From positions 1-6,046 of the forward strand of contig SKXI01000448.1 of assembly GCA_007128515.1 (NCBI GenBank): a stretch of 6,046 nucleotides of DNA, read 5' to 3'. The position numbers and the translations under genes are program-made. The notes beneath the pieces were generated by a model that had not been told where the DNA came from, did not search any database, and was given only the letters and a program-made list of their open reading frames with translations. This stretch comes from Halococcaceae archaeon (GTDB lineage Archaea > Halobacteriota > Halobacteria > Halobacteriales > Halalkalicoccaceae). This document shows positions 1 to 5,879 of this stretch, one piece after another. The first letter of the stretch is position 1; each line of letters begins with the position of its first letter.

Positions 1-12
1 CTGATCTATCTG

Positions 13-132
13 TCATCCTATGAGTACCGCTACGTAGAGGCGTGTTGCTCGCGCTCGTCCCTCCCCTCGGGGTTTGCGATGTTCAGGCTGAGACATCTCC
101 TCTTCGTCATAGGGATCATCGTAGGAGTTCAT
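13..132 (-). CDS. Possible small protein, 39 residues, unrecognised
   Basis: No family is recognised. The reading frame starts at an ATG (132) with GAGG four bases upstream and gives an acidic N-terminus (SYDDPYDEEE, residues 3-12), a basic middle (about residues 19-31) and a short hydrophobic end (LYVAVLIG, 32-39). The TGA stop overlaps an ATG at 16 as ATGA. That next frame reads Met-Thr-Asp-Arg-Ser before leaving the window and resembles the start of the last pilin-like gene. In favour are the ribosome binding site, the haloarchaeal-style acidic residues and the ATGA junction. Against it, by my count only about half of the codons end in G or C, far below the operon genes. One arm of the 16-base inverted repeat lies in codons 3-8. 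It could equally be the broken front of a membrane-protein gene or chance. Confidence 0.25.
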   Translation of the reverse strand: MNSYDDPYDEEEMSQPEHRKPRGEGRARATRLYVAVLIG

Positions 133-208
133 ACTTCCTCGAAGGCGAACCGAGCGACGTCGGTGGCGTGAGAGCCTGGGAGATCCGGGTGGCTACGATG
201 ATCCCTAT
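109..208. repeat. Perfect 16-base inverted repeat pair, 100-base span
   Basis: The arm at 109-124 (ATAGGGATCATCGTAG) is the exact reverse complement of 193-208 (CTACGATGATCCCTAT). They are separated by 68 bases, and pairing stops cleanly at both ends of the arms. The region is non-coding apart from a doubtful small ORF whose start codon lies between the arms. No transposase is present and I see no clear target-site duplication next to the outer ends. Possible explanations are a MITE-like remnant with terminal inverted repeats, a paired site for a regulator or recombinase, or a long-range RNA stem. Confidence 0.85.
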
Positions 209-220
209 CAGTTATCACGT

Positions 221-261
221 AGACACCGTCTCACCATGGTGTAAGAGGGAGTGATCGATCA
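221..261. repeat. Cluster of short palindromes downstream of the operon
   Basis: Three short symmetric elements sit side by side. AGAC-ACC-GTCT at 221-231 could form a 4-base stem. CACCATGGTG at 232-241 is a perfect 10-base palindrome, and TGATCGATCA at 252-261 is another. GATC-containing palindromes are common in high-GC haloarchaeal DNA, so each alone is weak, but three in 41 bases of non-coding sequence is dense. They may be protein-binding sites or part of a 3' structure of the operon transcript. Confidence 0.45.
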
Positions 262-277
262 AGATAGCGGCCCTCTT
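243..277 (-). terminator. Possible 3' stem after the pilin operon
   Basis: AAGAGGG (243-249) pairs perfectly with CCCTCTT (271-277) around a 21-base loop that contains the palindrome at 252-261. It begins five bases past the stop codon of the last operon gene. Archaeal termination usually depends on a T-rich stretch of the coding strand, and none follows here on the minus strand. It may be an RNA-stabilising or processing structure rather than a true terminator. Confidence 0.25.
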
Positions 278-281
278 CGAG

Positions 282-1007
282 TCAGGCGAGCCTCACGCCT
301 ATCCTATCGACCGTGATCGACACGCGATCCGGTTCGCACGTCATCGTAGTCCCGGTGGCCTCACAGCCATCGGTCGTTCGGGCTTCTCCTTCGAGGTACG
401 CTCCCCAGACGTCGGGATGTGACGAATCTACGTCGATCGTTACGTCTCCTGAGACCGTCTCGGTATATAGCTCGGTTTCCGAATGCCGGGTCTCCACCAG
501 GAGGGTCGTGCTGCCGCCGACGGAGTCGGTCCCTTCGGGGTAGGTGCTAACGATCGGCAGGGTCACCCGTTCCTCCGTGAACACGAAGTTGGGCTCCCCG
601 AACGCGACTGCGTTACCGTCGTCCTCTCTAACGAGCATACCGCCGACGTAGGTGATCTCGGTCCCAGATCCCGAGTCGTAGACGATCGAATGAGCCGTAT
701 AGTTGTGTGAGAACTCCCCCTCCGTGGCCGACTCGCCCTCGACGGTTATCTCGAGCGATTCCTCGATCGAAACCGACGCATCGGCCAGCTTGATCTCGGT
801 CGCACGGCTCGGGGCGCCGTAGTGGACCACGTCGTCGACGTTGTTGGAGAGTACCTCGAACGCCGGTTGGACGTTCGTCGTCTGCTGGTGCTCCTGGGCG
901 TTCTGTAGTCCGGTGTACCCCGCCACCGAAACCACGAGCAACGAGAGGACGACGATCCCGAAGACGAGAGCGAACCCGATCAGCTCGCTCTGGGCGCGGT
1001 CAGTCAT
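282..1007 (-). CDS. Pilin-like protein, DUF7289-type, last gene of operon
   Basis: A 241-residue secreted or membrane-anchored protein, probably a pilin or minor pilin. The N-terminus MTDRAQSELIGF carries Arg-Ala-Gln, matching the [KR][GA] cleavage context of archaeal type III signal peptides cut by PibD, and is followed by one hydrophobic helix (about residues 9-29). The rest is a Ser/Thr/Asp/Glu-rich, beta-prone ectodomain with one N-glycosylation sequon (Asn102-Tyr-Thr). It has only two cysteines (215 and 224), a possible disulfide near the C-terminus. The ATG at 1007 is chosen because GGAGG lies six bases upstream. The gene overlaps the preceding gene by eight bases, so translation is probably coupled. 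The N-terminus resembles haloarchaeal DUF7289 proteins as I remember them; the family number needs a profile search. Confidence 0.88.
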   Translation of the reverse strand: MTDRAQSELIGFALVFGIVVLSLLVVSVAGYTGLQNAQEHQQTTNVQPAFEVLSNNVDDVVHYGAPSRATEIKLADASVSIEESLEITVEGESATEGEFSHNYTAHSIVYDSGSGTEITYVGGMLVREDDGNAVAFGEPNFVFTEERVTLPIVSTYPEGTDSVGGSTTLLVETRHSETELYTETVSGDVTIDVDSSHPDVWGAYLEGEARTTDGCEATGTTMTCEPDRVSITVDRIGVRLA

Positions 1008-1437
1008 CCCGAACCTCCAGTACCGCTTCGTCGGAATCGTACTCGATCACGAGCGTCCCACCGGTCACCGTCGTCTCTCGGACGGTCAGGTCCGTTCGAT
1101 ACGGGACGGAGACGGTCACCTCGGGATCGTGGGTTTCGAGTGTCACGTCGCCCGATCCCGACTCGTTCACCTCGATGGCGTACTGGGTGCCCGCGATGCG
1201 GTCCGGCAGGTCCGAACGGAGGGCGACCGTCCCGGTACGTTCGTCCGCGAGCCGGTCGGCGGCGTGGAGGTCGGCCACGAGGGCGTTGCCGACCACCTCG
1301 AGCGTCGAGCGGACGGTGTCCTCGCGCTGGTTCTCCACGAGACCGGCCATCGAGACGAACAGCGTCGACGTCAGCAGTGCGACGACGCCCAACGCCAGCG
1401 CGTAGCTGACGACGGTCGAGAGGCCACGATCATCCAT
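1000..1437 (-). CDS. Small pilin-like protein, DUF7266-type
   Basis: A 145-residue protein with the N-terminus MDDRGLSTVVSYALALGV. Arg-Gly precedes a continuous hydrophobic stretch to about residue 32, the layout of an archaeal prepilin with a very short leader. After a charged heptad-like stretch (about 35-66, with Leu/Val repeats), typical of the pilin alpha-spine, comes a beta-prone domain. There is one sequon (Asn91-Glu-Ser) and no cysteine. The ATG at 1437 is preferred over an in-frame GTG at 1446, because GGTGAG lies four bases upstream of the ATG and the GTG falls inside that site. It overlaps the upstream gene by eight bases, the same geometry as the next junction. The N-terminus matches the haloarchaeal DUF7266 pattern from memory. 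A minor pilin role is inferred from operon position. Confidence 0.85.
   Translation of the reverse strand: MDDRGLSTVVSYALALGVVALLTSTLFVSMAGLVENQREDTVRSTLEVVGNALVADLHAADRLADERTGTVALRSDLPDRIAGTQYAIEVNESGSGDVTLETHDPEVTVSVPYRTDLTVRETTVTGGTLVIEYDSDEAVLEVRDD
1014..1018 (-). promoter_or_regulatory. Ribosome binding site GGAGG for last pilin-like gene
   Basis: GGAGG lies six bases before the ATG at 1007, inside the final codons of the preceding gene. It matches the anti-Shine-Dalgarno end of archaeal 16S rRNA and fixes the start of the 241-residue protein. Confidence 0.8.
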
Positions 1438-2356
1438 CGGTCTCACCCGGGCGGATCCGGAGTTCGCTCTCGTACGACAGCGTCGAGGAGTGGTAGGTGA
1501 GGGTTGCTTTCGCCCCGTCGATCGCGGGAACGGCTCGCGGCGATTCGGTTCCCCCGGCGTCTACCGTCGTTTCCGCCCCGCCATCGACGGTCAGGGCGTA
1601 CTCGCCCTCGACGGTATCGGCGTTCCGATAGTCGATGTCGGACGACGGTTCCAGGTCGTCGGTCACCGACAGACCCGCACACGGGGTGCCGTCGACCGTA
1701 CCGGAGACGAGGTCGATCGTGACGGTCTCCCCCGGCGACGAACAGGTGTCGGTACCGGTATCCACGGTGACCTCGTCGTCCTCGTTGGCGTACACGTCCA
1801 GCTCCCGGACCGATCCATCCCCGTCCTCGACCCTCACGCTGAAGCTCTCGTTCCCGAGGTCCTGCAGGCGCTCGGCCGTGATCGTCATCCGGAACTCGGT
1901 GACACGCGAGACGTTTTCGGCCACCGTCCAGTCCGCCGTCCCGTCCCCGTCCGTGAACTCCCGCTGCGTCTCGTCCTGGAGGATCCGCGTCCCGTACGTG
2001 ACCTCGTCCACCGAGAGGGTCCCCGACGCGCCGTCAGTGGCCCGGTGACGATCCGAGAGGTCGCTCCACTGCTCGACGTCCTCGCGAAGATTCGTCTCCA
2101 GTTCGTCCTCCGTGACCGTTCCGTCACTACCACGGTTGGTGGAGAGGATGATGCCAGCGATCGCCCGCTCAGCGCCGTCTTCGTACGCCACGACGCTTCG
2201 TTCCTCGTTGGCAGTGGCGCTATCGGTCGCGATAGCCTCGGTATAGATCGCGGTGTTCAGCACCACCGCGAGCACGACCAGCAGTACCGCTATCCCGATA
2301 GCCCCTACCAGGAGCAGCTGTCCACGGTCGTCGAGACGTGCGGTCACGCGCGCCAC
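1430..2356 (-). CDS. Pilin-like protein with long ectodomain, DUF7261-type
   Basis: At 308 residues this is the largest of the five pilin-like proteins. A basic leader (MARVTARLDDRG) precedes Gln-Leu-Leu-Leu and a hydrophobic helix (about residues 14-37), so the likely PibD cut is after Gly12. The long acidic ectodomain has sequons at Asn148 (NVS) and Asn169 (NES) and a single cysteine pair (205 and 226). The start is a GTG at 2356, with a seven-base GGAGGTG five bases upstream, embedded in the end of the preceding gene (13-base overlap). A GTG nine bases downstream would give a GTGA overlap but lies too far from that site. The N-terminus fits a haloarchaeal pilus-cluster family I associate with DUF7261; the number is uncertain. 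It could be a tip or minor pilin, but nothing here shows which. Confidence 0.85.
   Translation of the reverse strand: MARVTARLDDRGQLLLVGAIGIAVLLVVLAVVLNTAIYTEAIATDSATANEERSVVAYEDGAERAIAGIILSTNRGSDGTVTEDELETNLREDVEQWSDLSDRHRATDGASGTLSVDEVTYGTRILQDETQREFTDGDGTADWTVAENVSRVTEFRMTITAERLQDLGNESFSVRVEDGDGSVRELDVYANEDDEVTVDTGTDTCSSPGETVTIDLVSGTVDGTPCAGLSVTDDLEPSSDIDYRNADTVEGEYALTVDGGAETTVDAGGTESPRAVPAIDGAKATLTYHSSTLSYESELRIRPGETDG
1442..1447 (-). promoter_or_regulatory. Ribosome binding site GGTGAG selecting ATG at 1437
   Basis: GGTGAG matches the GGTGA part of the complement of the 16S rRNA 3' end and lies four bases before the ATG at 1437. It covers the competing upstream GTG, which argues that the shorter 145-residue form is made. 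Confidence 0.6.
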
Positions 2357-2967
2357 ACGACCACCTCCACCCGGAGGACGTTGTACACCGAGCCGTCACC
2401 GGCCTTCGATGCGTAGAACTCGCCCTCGGTCTCGTTGTCCGTCGAGAGGTCCGATACGGTGACGTTGCGGGCCGTCTCGTTCGCGTCGTACAGCGGATCG
2501 TCGTCGTGCAGCGTCACGGTGGTCGTCGCACGGACCGCGTCGTCCGTGGGGGTTCCGTGGTGTATCAGTCGCTGTCTCTCGACTTCGCTCTCGTTCCCGG
2601 CGTAGTAGACGTCGACGTTGTACTTGACGCTGAAGCCGTCGAACGTCCGATCGAGAACCTCCCCGAACTCGGTCGGTGGACTCCGGGAGACGTAGTACTC
2701 CGCTTCCTCGTCGGTTTCGTGGAACGCCTCCTCGCTCTCGTTCCAGAACAACAGCGTCGGACGGAGCGATTCGTTCGACACGGCGCTGTCCAGAGCGCCG
2801 TCCGCGAGCCCTCGGTTCTGGTCCTCGATCCCTGCGTCGGCCGTACTCGGCGTGTTTCCTGTGACTCCAGCAACGTGAAGCACGAACGCGACCGTCGCGA
2901 GCAGGACCACCGCTGCCAGGACCGCCTCCAGCGTGAACGCCTGCCCCCGGTCGGTCATCGCGTCCAT
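2344..2967 (-). CDS. Pilin-like protein, sequon-rich, DUF7288-type
   Basis: A 207-residue protein. The leader MDAMTDRG is followed by QAFTLEAVLAAVV and a hydrophobic helix to about residue 34. Arg-Gly|Gln gives a good PibD cleavage context, and Glu lies at position 6 after the cut, close to the conserved Glu5 of bacterial type IV pilins. The ectodomain is very acidic and holds six N-glycosylation sequons (Asn65, 76, 125, 163, 168, 178) but no cysteine. The ATG at 2967 is chosen because GGAGGTGA lies four bases upstream; a second ATG at 2958 would make an ATGA overlap but is 13 bases from the site. It overlaps the preceding gene by 13 bases. The N-terminus resembles haloarchaeal DUF7288 proteins from memory. 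Confidence 0.87.
   Translation of the reverse strand: MDAMTDRGQAFTLEAVLAAVVLLATVAFVLHVAGVTGNTPSTADAGIEDQNRGLADGALDSAVSNESLRPTLLFWNESEEAFHETDEEAEYYVSRSPPTEFGEVLDRTFDGFSVKYNVDVYYAGNESEVERQRLIHHGTPTDDAVRATTTVTLHDDDPLYDANETARNVTVSDLSTDNETEGEFYASKAGDGSVYNVLRVEVVVWRA
2362..2368 (-). promoter_or_regulatory. Ribosome binding site GGAGGTG selecting GTG at 2356
   Basis: A seven-base match to the complement of the 16S rRNA 3' end, five bases before the GTG at 2356. It is encoded within the Val/Glu-rich C-terminus of the upstream gene. It favours this GTG over the in-frame GTG at 2347. Confidence 0.75.
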
Positions 2968-3488
2968 ACTTTCACCTCCAGCAAGGCGTCAGCCCCGTCG
3001 AAGTGAACCGTTCGACGGGCGGTTGCGATCGCGGTACCGTCGTCGGGATCGGTCGGGCCACGAGCGAGTCGCTCCGTTCCGGAGTCGTCGATAGATCCGC
3101 CGTCGGCTCGAAGCACCTCGTGATCGCCGTCGGACCCGGTTCGCTGAATCGTGACGTTCACCGAGTACCGGTCGGCCGTTCCGACCGCCCCGGTCAGCGA
3201 CCCGTCCTCGAAGGCGCAGCCGGTCGTCTCGTAGTCGGTGAGAAACGCCACCGTACACTCCTCGTCCAGCCCCGAGGGGCTGTCGGGGTCCGCGAGGAGG
3301 TCCCCCACCAGGTCGCTCGCTATCCGATCGGCGACGACCGGGTGTTCCTGGTCGTCGTACGGGGCGGTCATCTGTGGGACGAACGAGACGACGAACGCGA
3401 TGACGAGCAGGAAGATACCGACTGCGACGACGAAGTCCGGGAGCGTCTGTCCGCGCTCCGTAGCGAGTCGACGCTCGCGTGGGGTCAC
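2955..3488 (-). CDS. Pilin-like protein, DUF7287-type
   Basis: A 177-residue protein read from a GTG at 3488 that overlaps the stop of the platform gene as GTGA. A basic leader ending in Glu-Arg-Gly precedes QTLPDFVVAVGIF and a hydrophobic helix (about residues 19-38). PibD would cut after Gly13, leaving Asp at position 5 where bacterial pilins have Glu. The ectodomain has two cysteines (78 and 91) and one sequon (Asn111-Val-Thr). The frame stays open far upstream across the platform gene, but that extension has no hydrophobic start or family resemblance. The GTG coupled to the stop is the natural start, although the upstream GGGGGT is only a weak ribosome binding site. Translation probably relies on ribosomes finishing the platform gene. 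Its N-terminus resembles DUF7287 as I recall it. Confidence 0.85.
   Translation of the reverse strand: MTPRERRLATERGQTLPDFVVAVGIFLLVIAFVVSFVPQMTAPYDDQEHPVVADRIASDLVGDLLADPDSPSGLDEECTVAFLTDYETTGCAFEDGSLTGAVGTADRYSVNVTIQRTGSDGDHEVLRADGGSIDDSGTERLARGPTDPDDGTAIATARRTVHFDGADALLEVKVWTR
2972..2979 (-). promoter_or_regulatory. Ribosome binding site GGAGGTGA selecting ATG at 2967
   Basis: An eight-base match to the complement of the 16S rRNA 3' end, ending four bases before the ATG at 2967. The in-frame ATG at 2958 is 13 bases away and so less likely to be used. Confidence 0.75.
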
Positions 3489-5560
3489 GCTACCCCCACC
3501 CAGACGCCGAGAGTGATCGCCGAGAGGGCGACCACGTACTTCACGCCCGACGCGAGGCTTGCGCTCCGGATGTACCCGCACACCAGACCCGACAGGATCG
3601 CCTGCAACGTCACGGCGTGGAAGAAGAGCAACGACAGCTGGTCGACGTCGATCGAACCACCGAACCCGTGACCGGCGCCAGCGCCTCCGTTCGCCTCCTG
3701 GGCCAGCTCCGCCATGACGTCGATGAACTGGACCTTCATGACCGCCATCACCCCGAGGAGCGTGAGGAAGGTCAGGACGATGATGGCGACCTGGATTCTG
3801 GCGTGCGAGATCCGTTCGCGTTCGATGTCCTCCTGCGCTTCGGTCGCTCGTGCGGCCGTGGAGAGGACCGACGATATCTCGCCGGAGATCTCGTGGGCCT
3901 TGCTGACGAGTTTCACCGTCCGAGCGAGCCGCGGGATCCGGTACTTGTTGTTGAACACGACGAGCGACTCGTTGAGGTGCATCCCGTAGGTGCTCTTGTC
4001 GTACATCACTCCGAACTCCTCGCCCAGCTTCCCCGGAGTGGTCTCCGAGACGACTTTCACCGACTCGAGGAGCGTGAGACCGGTGGCGTTCGCGCTGGCC
4101 AGCTTGCGGAGGTTGCCCGAGAGACCGTCGAGGATCGCCCGTCGCGACCGGACGTTCAACTCCCAGAACAGCGCGAGTGGAACGCCGACGAGAAACACTG
4201 GGAGGTAGACGTACACGAACGTCGACCACACGGGCTGGTCGAGAGCCCCTGCCCACGACCGCGGTGCCACCCCGGAGAACACCGCGAGGAGAACGATCAC
4301 CAACGACAGGGGTACCGTGATCGCCAGCGTGTACAACGGGTTCTCGCGGAAGAAGAGGTCGGGTCGTCTGACGAACTGCTTCGCCCTGAACGTTCCCTCC
4401 CGTCGTTTGATTCGATCGAAGAGGTAGTAGGTGCCGGTGAACTCGCGGACGAACCCGAGGTCGAACGGTCCCGATTCGCTCCCGGCGTCGAATCGGGGGC
4501 CCTCGTCTCCGACCTGGAGGTAGCCGTCGCCGACCTCGTCCTGCTTGATCGTCGCGACCAGTAGCAGGAACGTCGCTCCCAGAAACGGGATCAGTACGTA
4601 GACGGTCAGGTAGAACAGCAGGTCCTGTGTACCGCCCATGAGCGCCGTTATCACCAGCACGATCAGGAGCAACAGCGGGAAGAGCGAGAGGGTGATGTAC
4701 ATCTCGCTGAACAGCTCGAGGGTATCGAGGTTTCGCTGTTGCTGTTCTTTGGCCGTTCGGAAGTGGAGGTCCTTCTTGTCGTCGAGGAAGTCCTTCATGT
4801 TCCCACCGCTGTCGATGATCGACAGCATGTCGGTCAGGAACTGGCTCAGTTCGGTACTCGGAGTCCGAGACGCGCGTCGTTGGATCGCCGATCGATAGTC
4901 CGTGTCGAAGTAGCGCGTCTCCTGAAGGATCGTCCGGAACTCCCTGGAGACCTCGCCGTAGGTGTCTTCGGCGTGTGCGACCGCTTCGATGATCTCGAGC
5001 TGACTCATGCCGCCGACCGAGAGCGCATACATGAACGAAACGGCGTCCGGGAGGACCATGTCGATCTCGCGGCGCCGTCGGCCCGCCCGAGAGTACGGGA
5101 GGGCGACGAACGCCCCGAACACCGTCGCGAACCCGACCGAGCCGAATACGACCCCGCTGACGAGGATCAGGGCGGGCGTCTTCGCCGCCGTGGCGATCGC
5201 AACCAGCGTCTCCCACGGAACGTCGACGGGGATCGGGACGTACACCGTCGGCGCGACCGCCGCGAGCGAATCGACGTTCGGGCTGACCTCGAACACTCCC
5301 GTCGTGGAGAGAAAGAGACCGATGGCGATGCCGAGCAACCAGAGCACGAGACCGCTCAGAACTCCGAACGCCAGCGCCTTCGACAGGTACAGTTCGACGG
5401 TCTCGTCCATCCGCGCCTCCGCCAGCTTGCGCTCTACGTCGATGACGAACTGCTCGTCCTCGTCGAACAACCGCCGGGTCAGCGGATAGAACGCGTCGAC
5501 GAGGGCGTCAGCCGGGCGTTCGCTCCACCGTCCGACGTCGGTGCCGGTGTATCCACTCAT
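3485..5560 (-). CDS. pilC: Type II/IV secretion system F protein (PilC/TadC-like platform)
   Basis: A 691-residue integral membrane protein that serves as the inner platform for pilus assembly. It couples a PilB/TadA-type cytoplasmic ATPase to insertion of pilin subunits. It has the duplicated GspF/TadC layout: cytoplasmic helical domains at about residues 160-285 (including LPDAVSFMYALSVGG) and 470-588 (including LDGLSGNLRKLASANATGLTL), each followed by hydrophobic helices. I see about nine membrane segments, near 62-84, 128-155, 289-308, 315-336, 409-430, 447-468, 589-608, 642-663 and 671-690. An acidic linker (about 340-370) separates the halves, and a glycine-rich loop lies at 624-635. 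The ATG at 5560 overlaps the upstream stop as ATGA, with GGGAG about six bases upstream. The length fits haloarchaeal PilC proteins. The symbol denotes the class; which paralogue this is cannot be told here. Confidence 0.95.
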   Translation of the reverse strand: MSGYTGTDVGRWSERPADALVDAFYPLTRRLFDEDEQFVIDVERKLAEARMDETVELYLSKALAFGVLSGLVLWLLGIAIGLFLSTTGVFEVSPNVDSLAAVAPTVYVPIPVDVPWETLVAIATAAKTPALILVSGVVFGSVGFATVFGAFVALPYSRAGRRRREIDMVLPDAVSFMYALSVGGMSQLEIIEAVAHAEDTYGEVSREFRTILQETRYFDTDYRSAIQRRASRTPSTELSQFLTDMLSIIDSGGNMKDFLDDKKDLHFRTAKEQQQRNLDTLELFSEMYITLSLFPLLLLIVLVITALMGGTQDLLFYLTVYVLIPFLGATFLLLVATIKQDEVGDGYLQVGDEGPRFDAGSESGPFDLGFVREFTGTYYLFDRIKRREGTFRAKQFVRRPDLFFRENPLYTLAITVPLSLVIVLLAVFSGVAPRSWAGALDQPVWSTFVYVYLPVFLVGVPLALFWELNVRSRRAILDGLSGNLRKLASANATGLTLLESVKVVSETTPGKLGEEFGVMYDKSTYGMHLNESLVVFNNKYRIPRLARTVKLVSKAHEISGEISSVLSTAARATEAQEDIERERISHARIQVAIIVLTFLTLLGVMAVMKVQFIDVMAELAQEANGGAGAGHGFGGSIDVDQLSLLFFHAVTLQAILSGLVCGYIRSASLASGVKYVVALSAITLGVWVGVA

Positions 5561-5874
5561 CCCCGTCTCCCAGTCTCGGCCGGTACTGTTCCGTTCTCGT
5601 TCGCCCGTCGTTCCGTCTTCCCACCAGCACCGCCATCGAACTCGCCGCCGCGCATCGACGATGGGTCCGGAACCCCGCCGTCACTGGTTCGGCGCGGGAC
5701 CGTGGGAGACCCCTCGATCGCCTCGAGGTCCACGTCCTCAAGTGCGGCGACCAGCGCCCTCACCCGCGACCGTTCGACCGAAACGTCTGCGGCCTCCAGG
5801 ACTGCCGTGAGGTTCACCTCGTTTATCTCGCGGTCGGATCTCTCCAGCACGAGCGCCGCGTATACGTATTCCAT
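5557..5874 (-). CDS. Ribosomal stalk P1/L12-like N-terminal domain protein, tail-less
   Basis: A 105-residue protein. Residues 1-52 read almost as a canonical archaeal 50S ribosomal protein P1 (aL12) N-terminal domain: MEYVYAALVL, then EINEVNLTAVLEAA, then SRVRALVAALEDVD. In the ribosome this helical domain dimerises and binds the C-terminal helices of P0/uL10. After it, a normal archaeal P1 has an Ala-rich hinge and a strongly acidic tail ending near GLGxLFG, which recruits translation factors. Here residues 53-105 are instead a Gly/Arg/Glu-rich, mixed-charge disordered stretch ending TGRRG. The ATG at 5874 is preferred because GGAGG lies nine bases upstream and it matches the normal P1 start; an ATG at 5883 directly abuts the GGAGG. 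It overlaps the platform gene as ATGA and is not beside uL1 or uL10 genes. It is probably a repurposed paralogue with unknown function. Confidence 0.82.
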   Translation of the reverse strand: MEYVYAALVLERSDREINEVNLTAVLEAADVSVERSRVRALVAALEDVDLEAIEGSPTVPRRTSDGGVPDPSSMRGGEFDGGAGGKTERRANENGTVPAETGRRG

Positions 5875-5879
5875 GGATC

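Noticed and set aside
42..254. Plus-strand 70-codon ORF starting at GTG in the left non-coding region.
   Set aside because: I see no ribosome binding site, no domain and no neighbour on that strand, and it runs through both arms of the inverted repeat. Nothing supports it as a gene.
284..300. AGGCG...CGCCT stem at the end of the last operon gene, considered as a terminator.
   Set aside because: The stem is only five bases, lies within the last codons, and has no T-rich stretch after it.
463..469. TATATAG, resembling an archaeal TATA box.
   Set aside because: It falls inside the coding frame of the last pilin-like gene (Glu-Leu-Tyr-Thr codons) and no start codon lies at a fitting distance, so it is probably coincidental.
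1490..2416. Plus-strand 308-codon open frame opposite a pilin-like gene.
   Set aside because: It mirrors the 308-residue minus-strand gene, which has a leader, a hydrophobic helix and a strong ribosome binding site. The plus frame is Arg/Val/Gly-rich with none of these.
2338..3006. Plus-strand 222-codon open frame.
   Set aside because: It is an antisense shadow of the sequon-rich pilin-like gene, with Arg/Val-rich composition and no family or helix pattern.
3479..4564. Long plus-strand open frame opposite the platform gene.
   Set aside because: Its composition (His/Arg/Glu/Val-rich, no domain) is that of an antisense shadow of a GC-rich gene, and it has no recognisable family.
3489..5216. 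A very long open frame on the minus strand that continues upstream from the first pilin-like gene across most of the platform gene.
   Set aside because: It is an out-of-frame shadow caused by high GC. It is Arg/Pro/Gly-rich, has no membrane helices or family resemblance, and runs through a strongly supported PilC-type gene. Only the part from the GTG at 3488 is kept.
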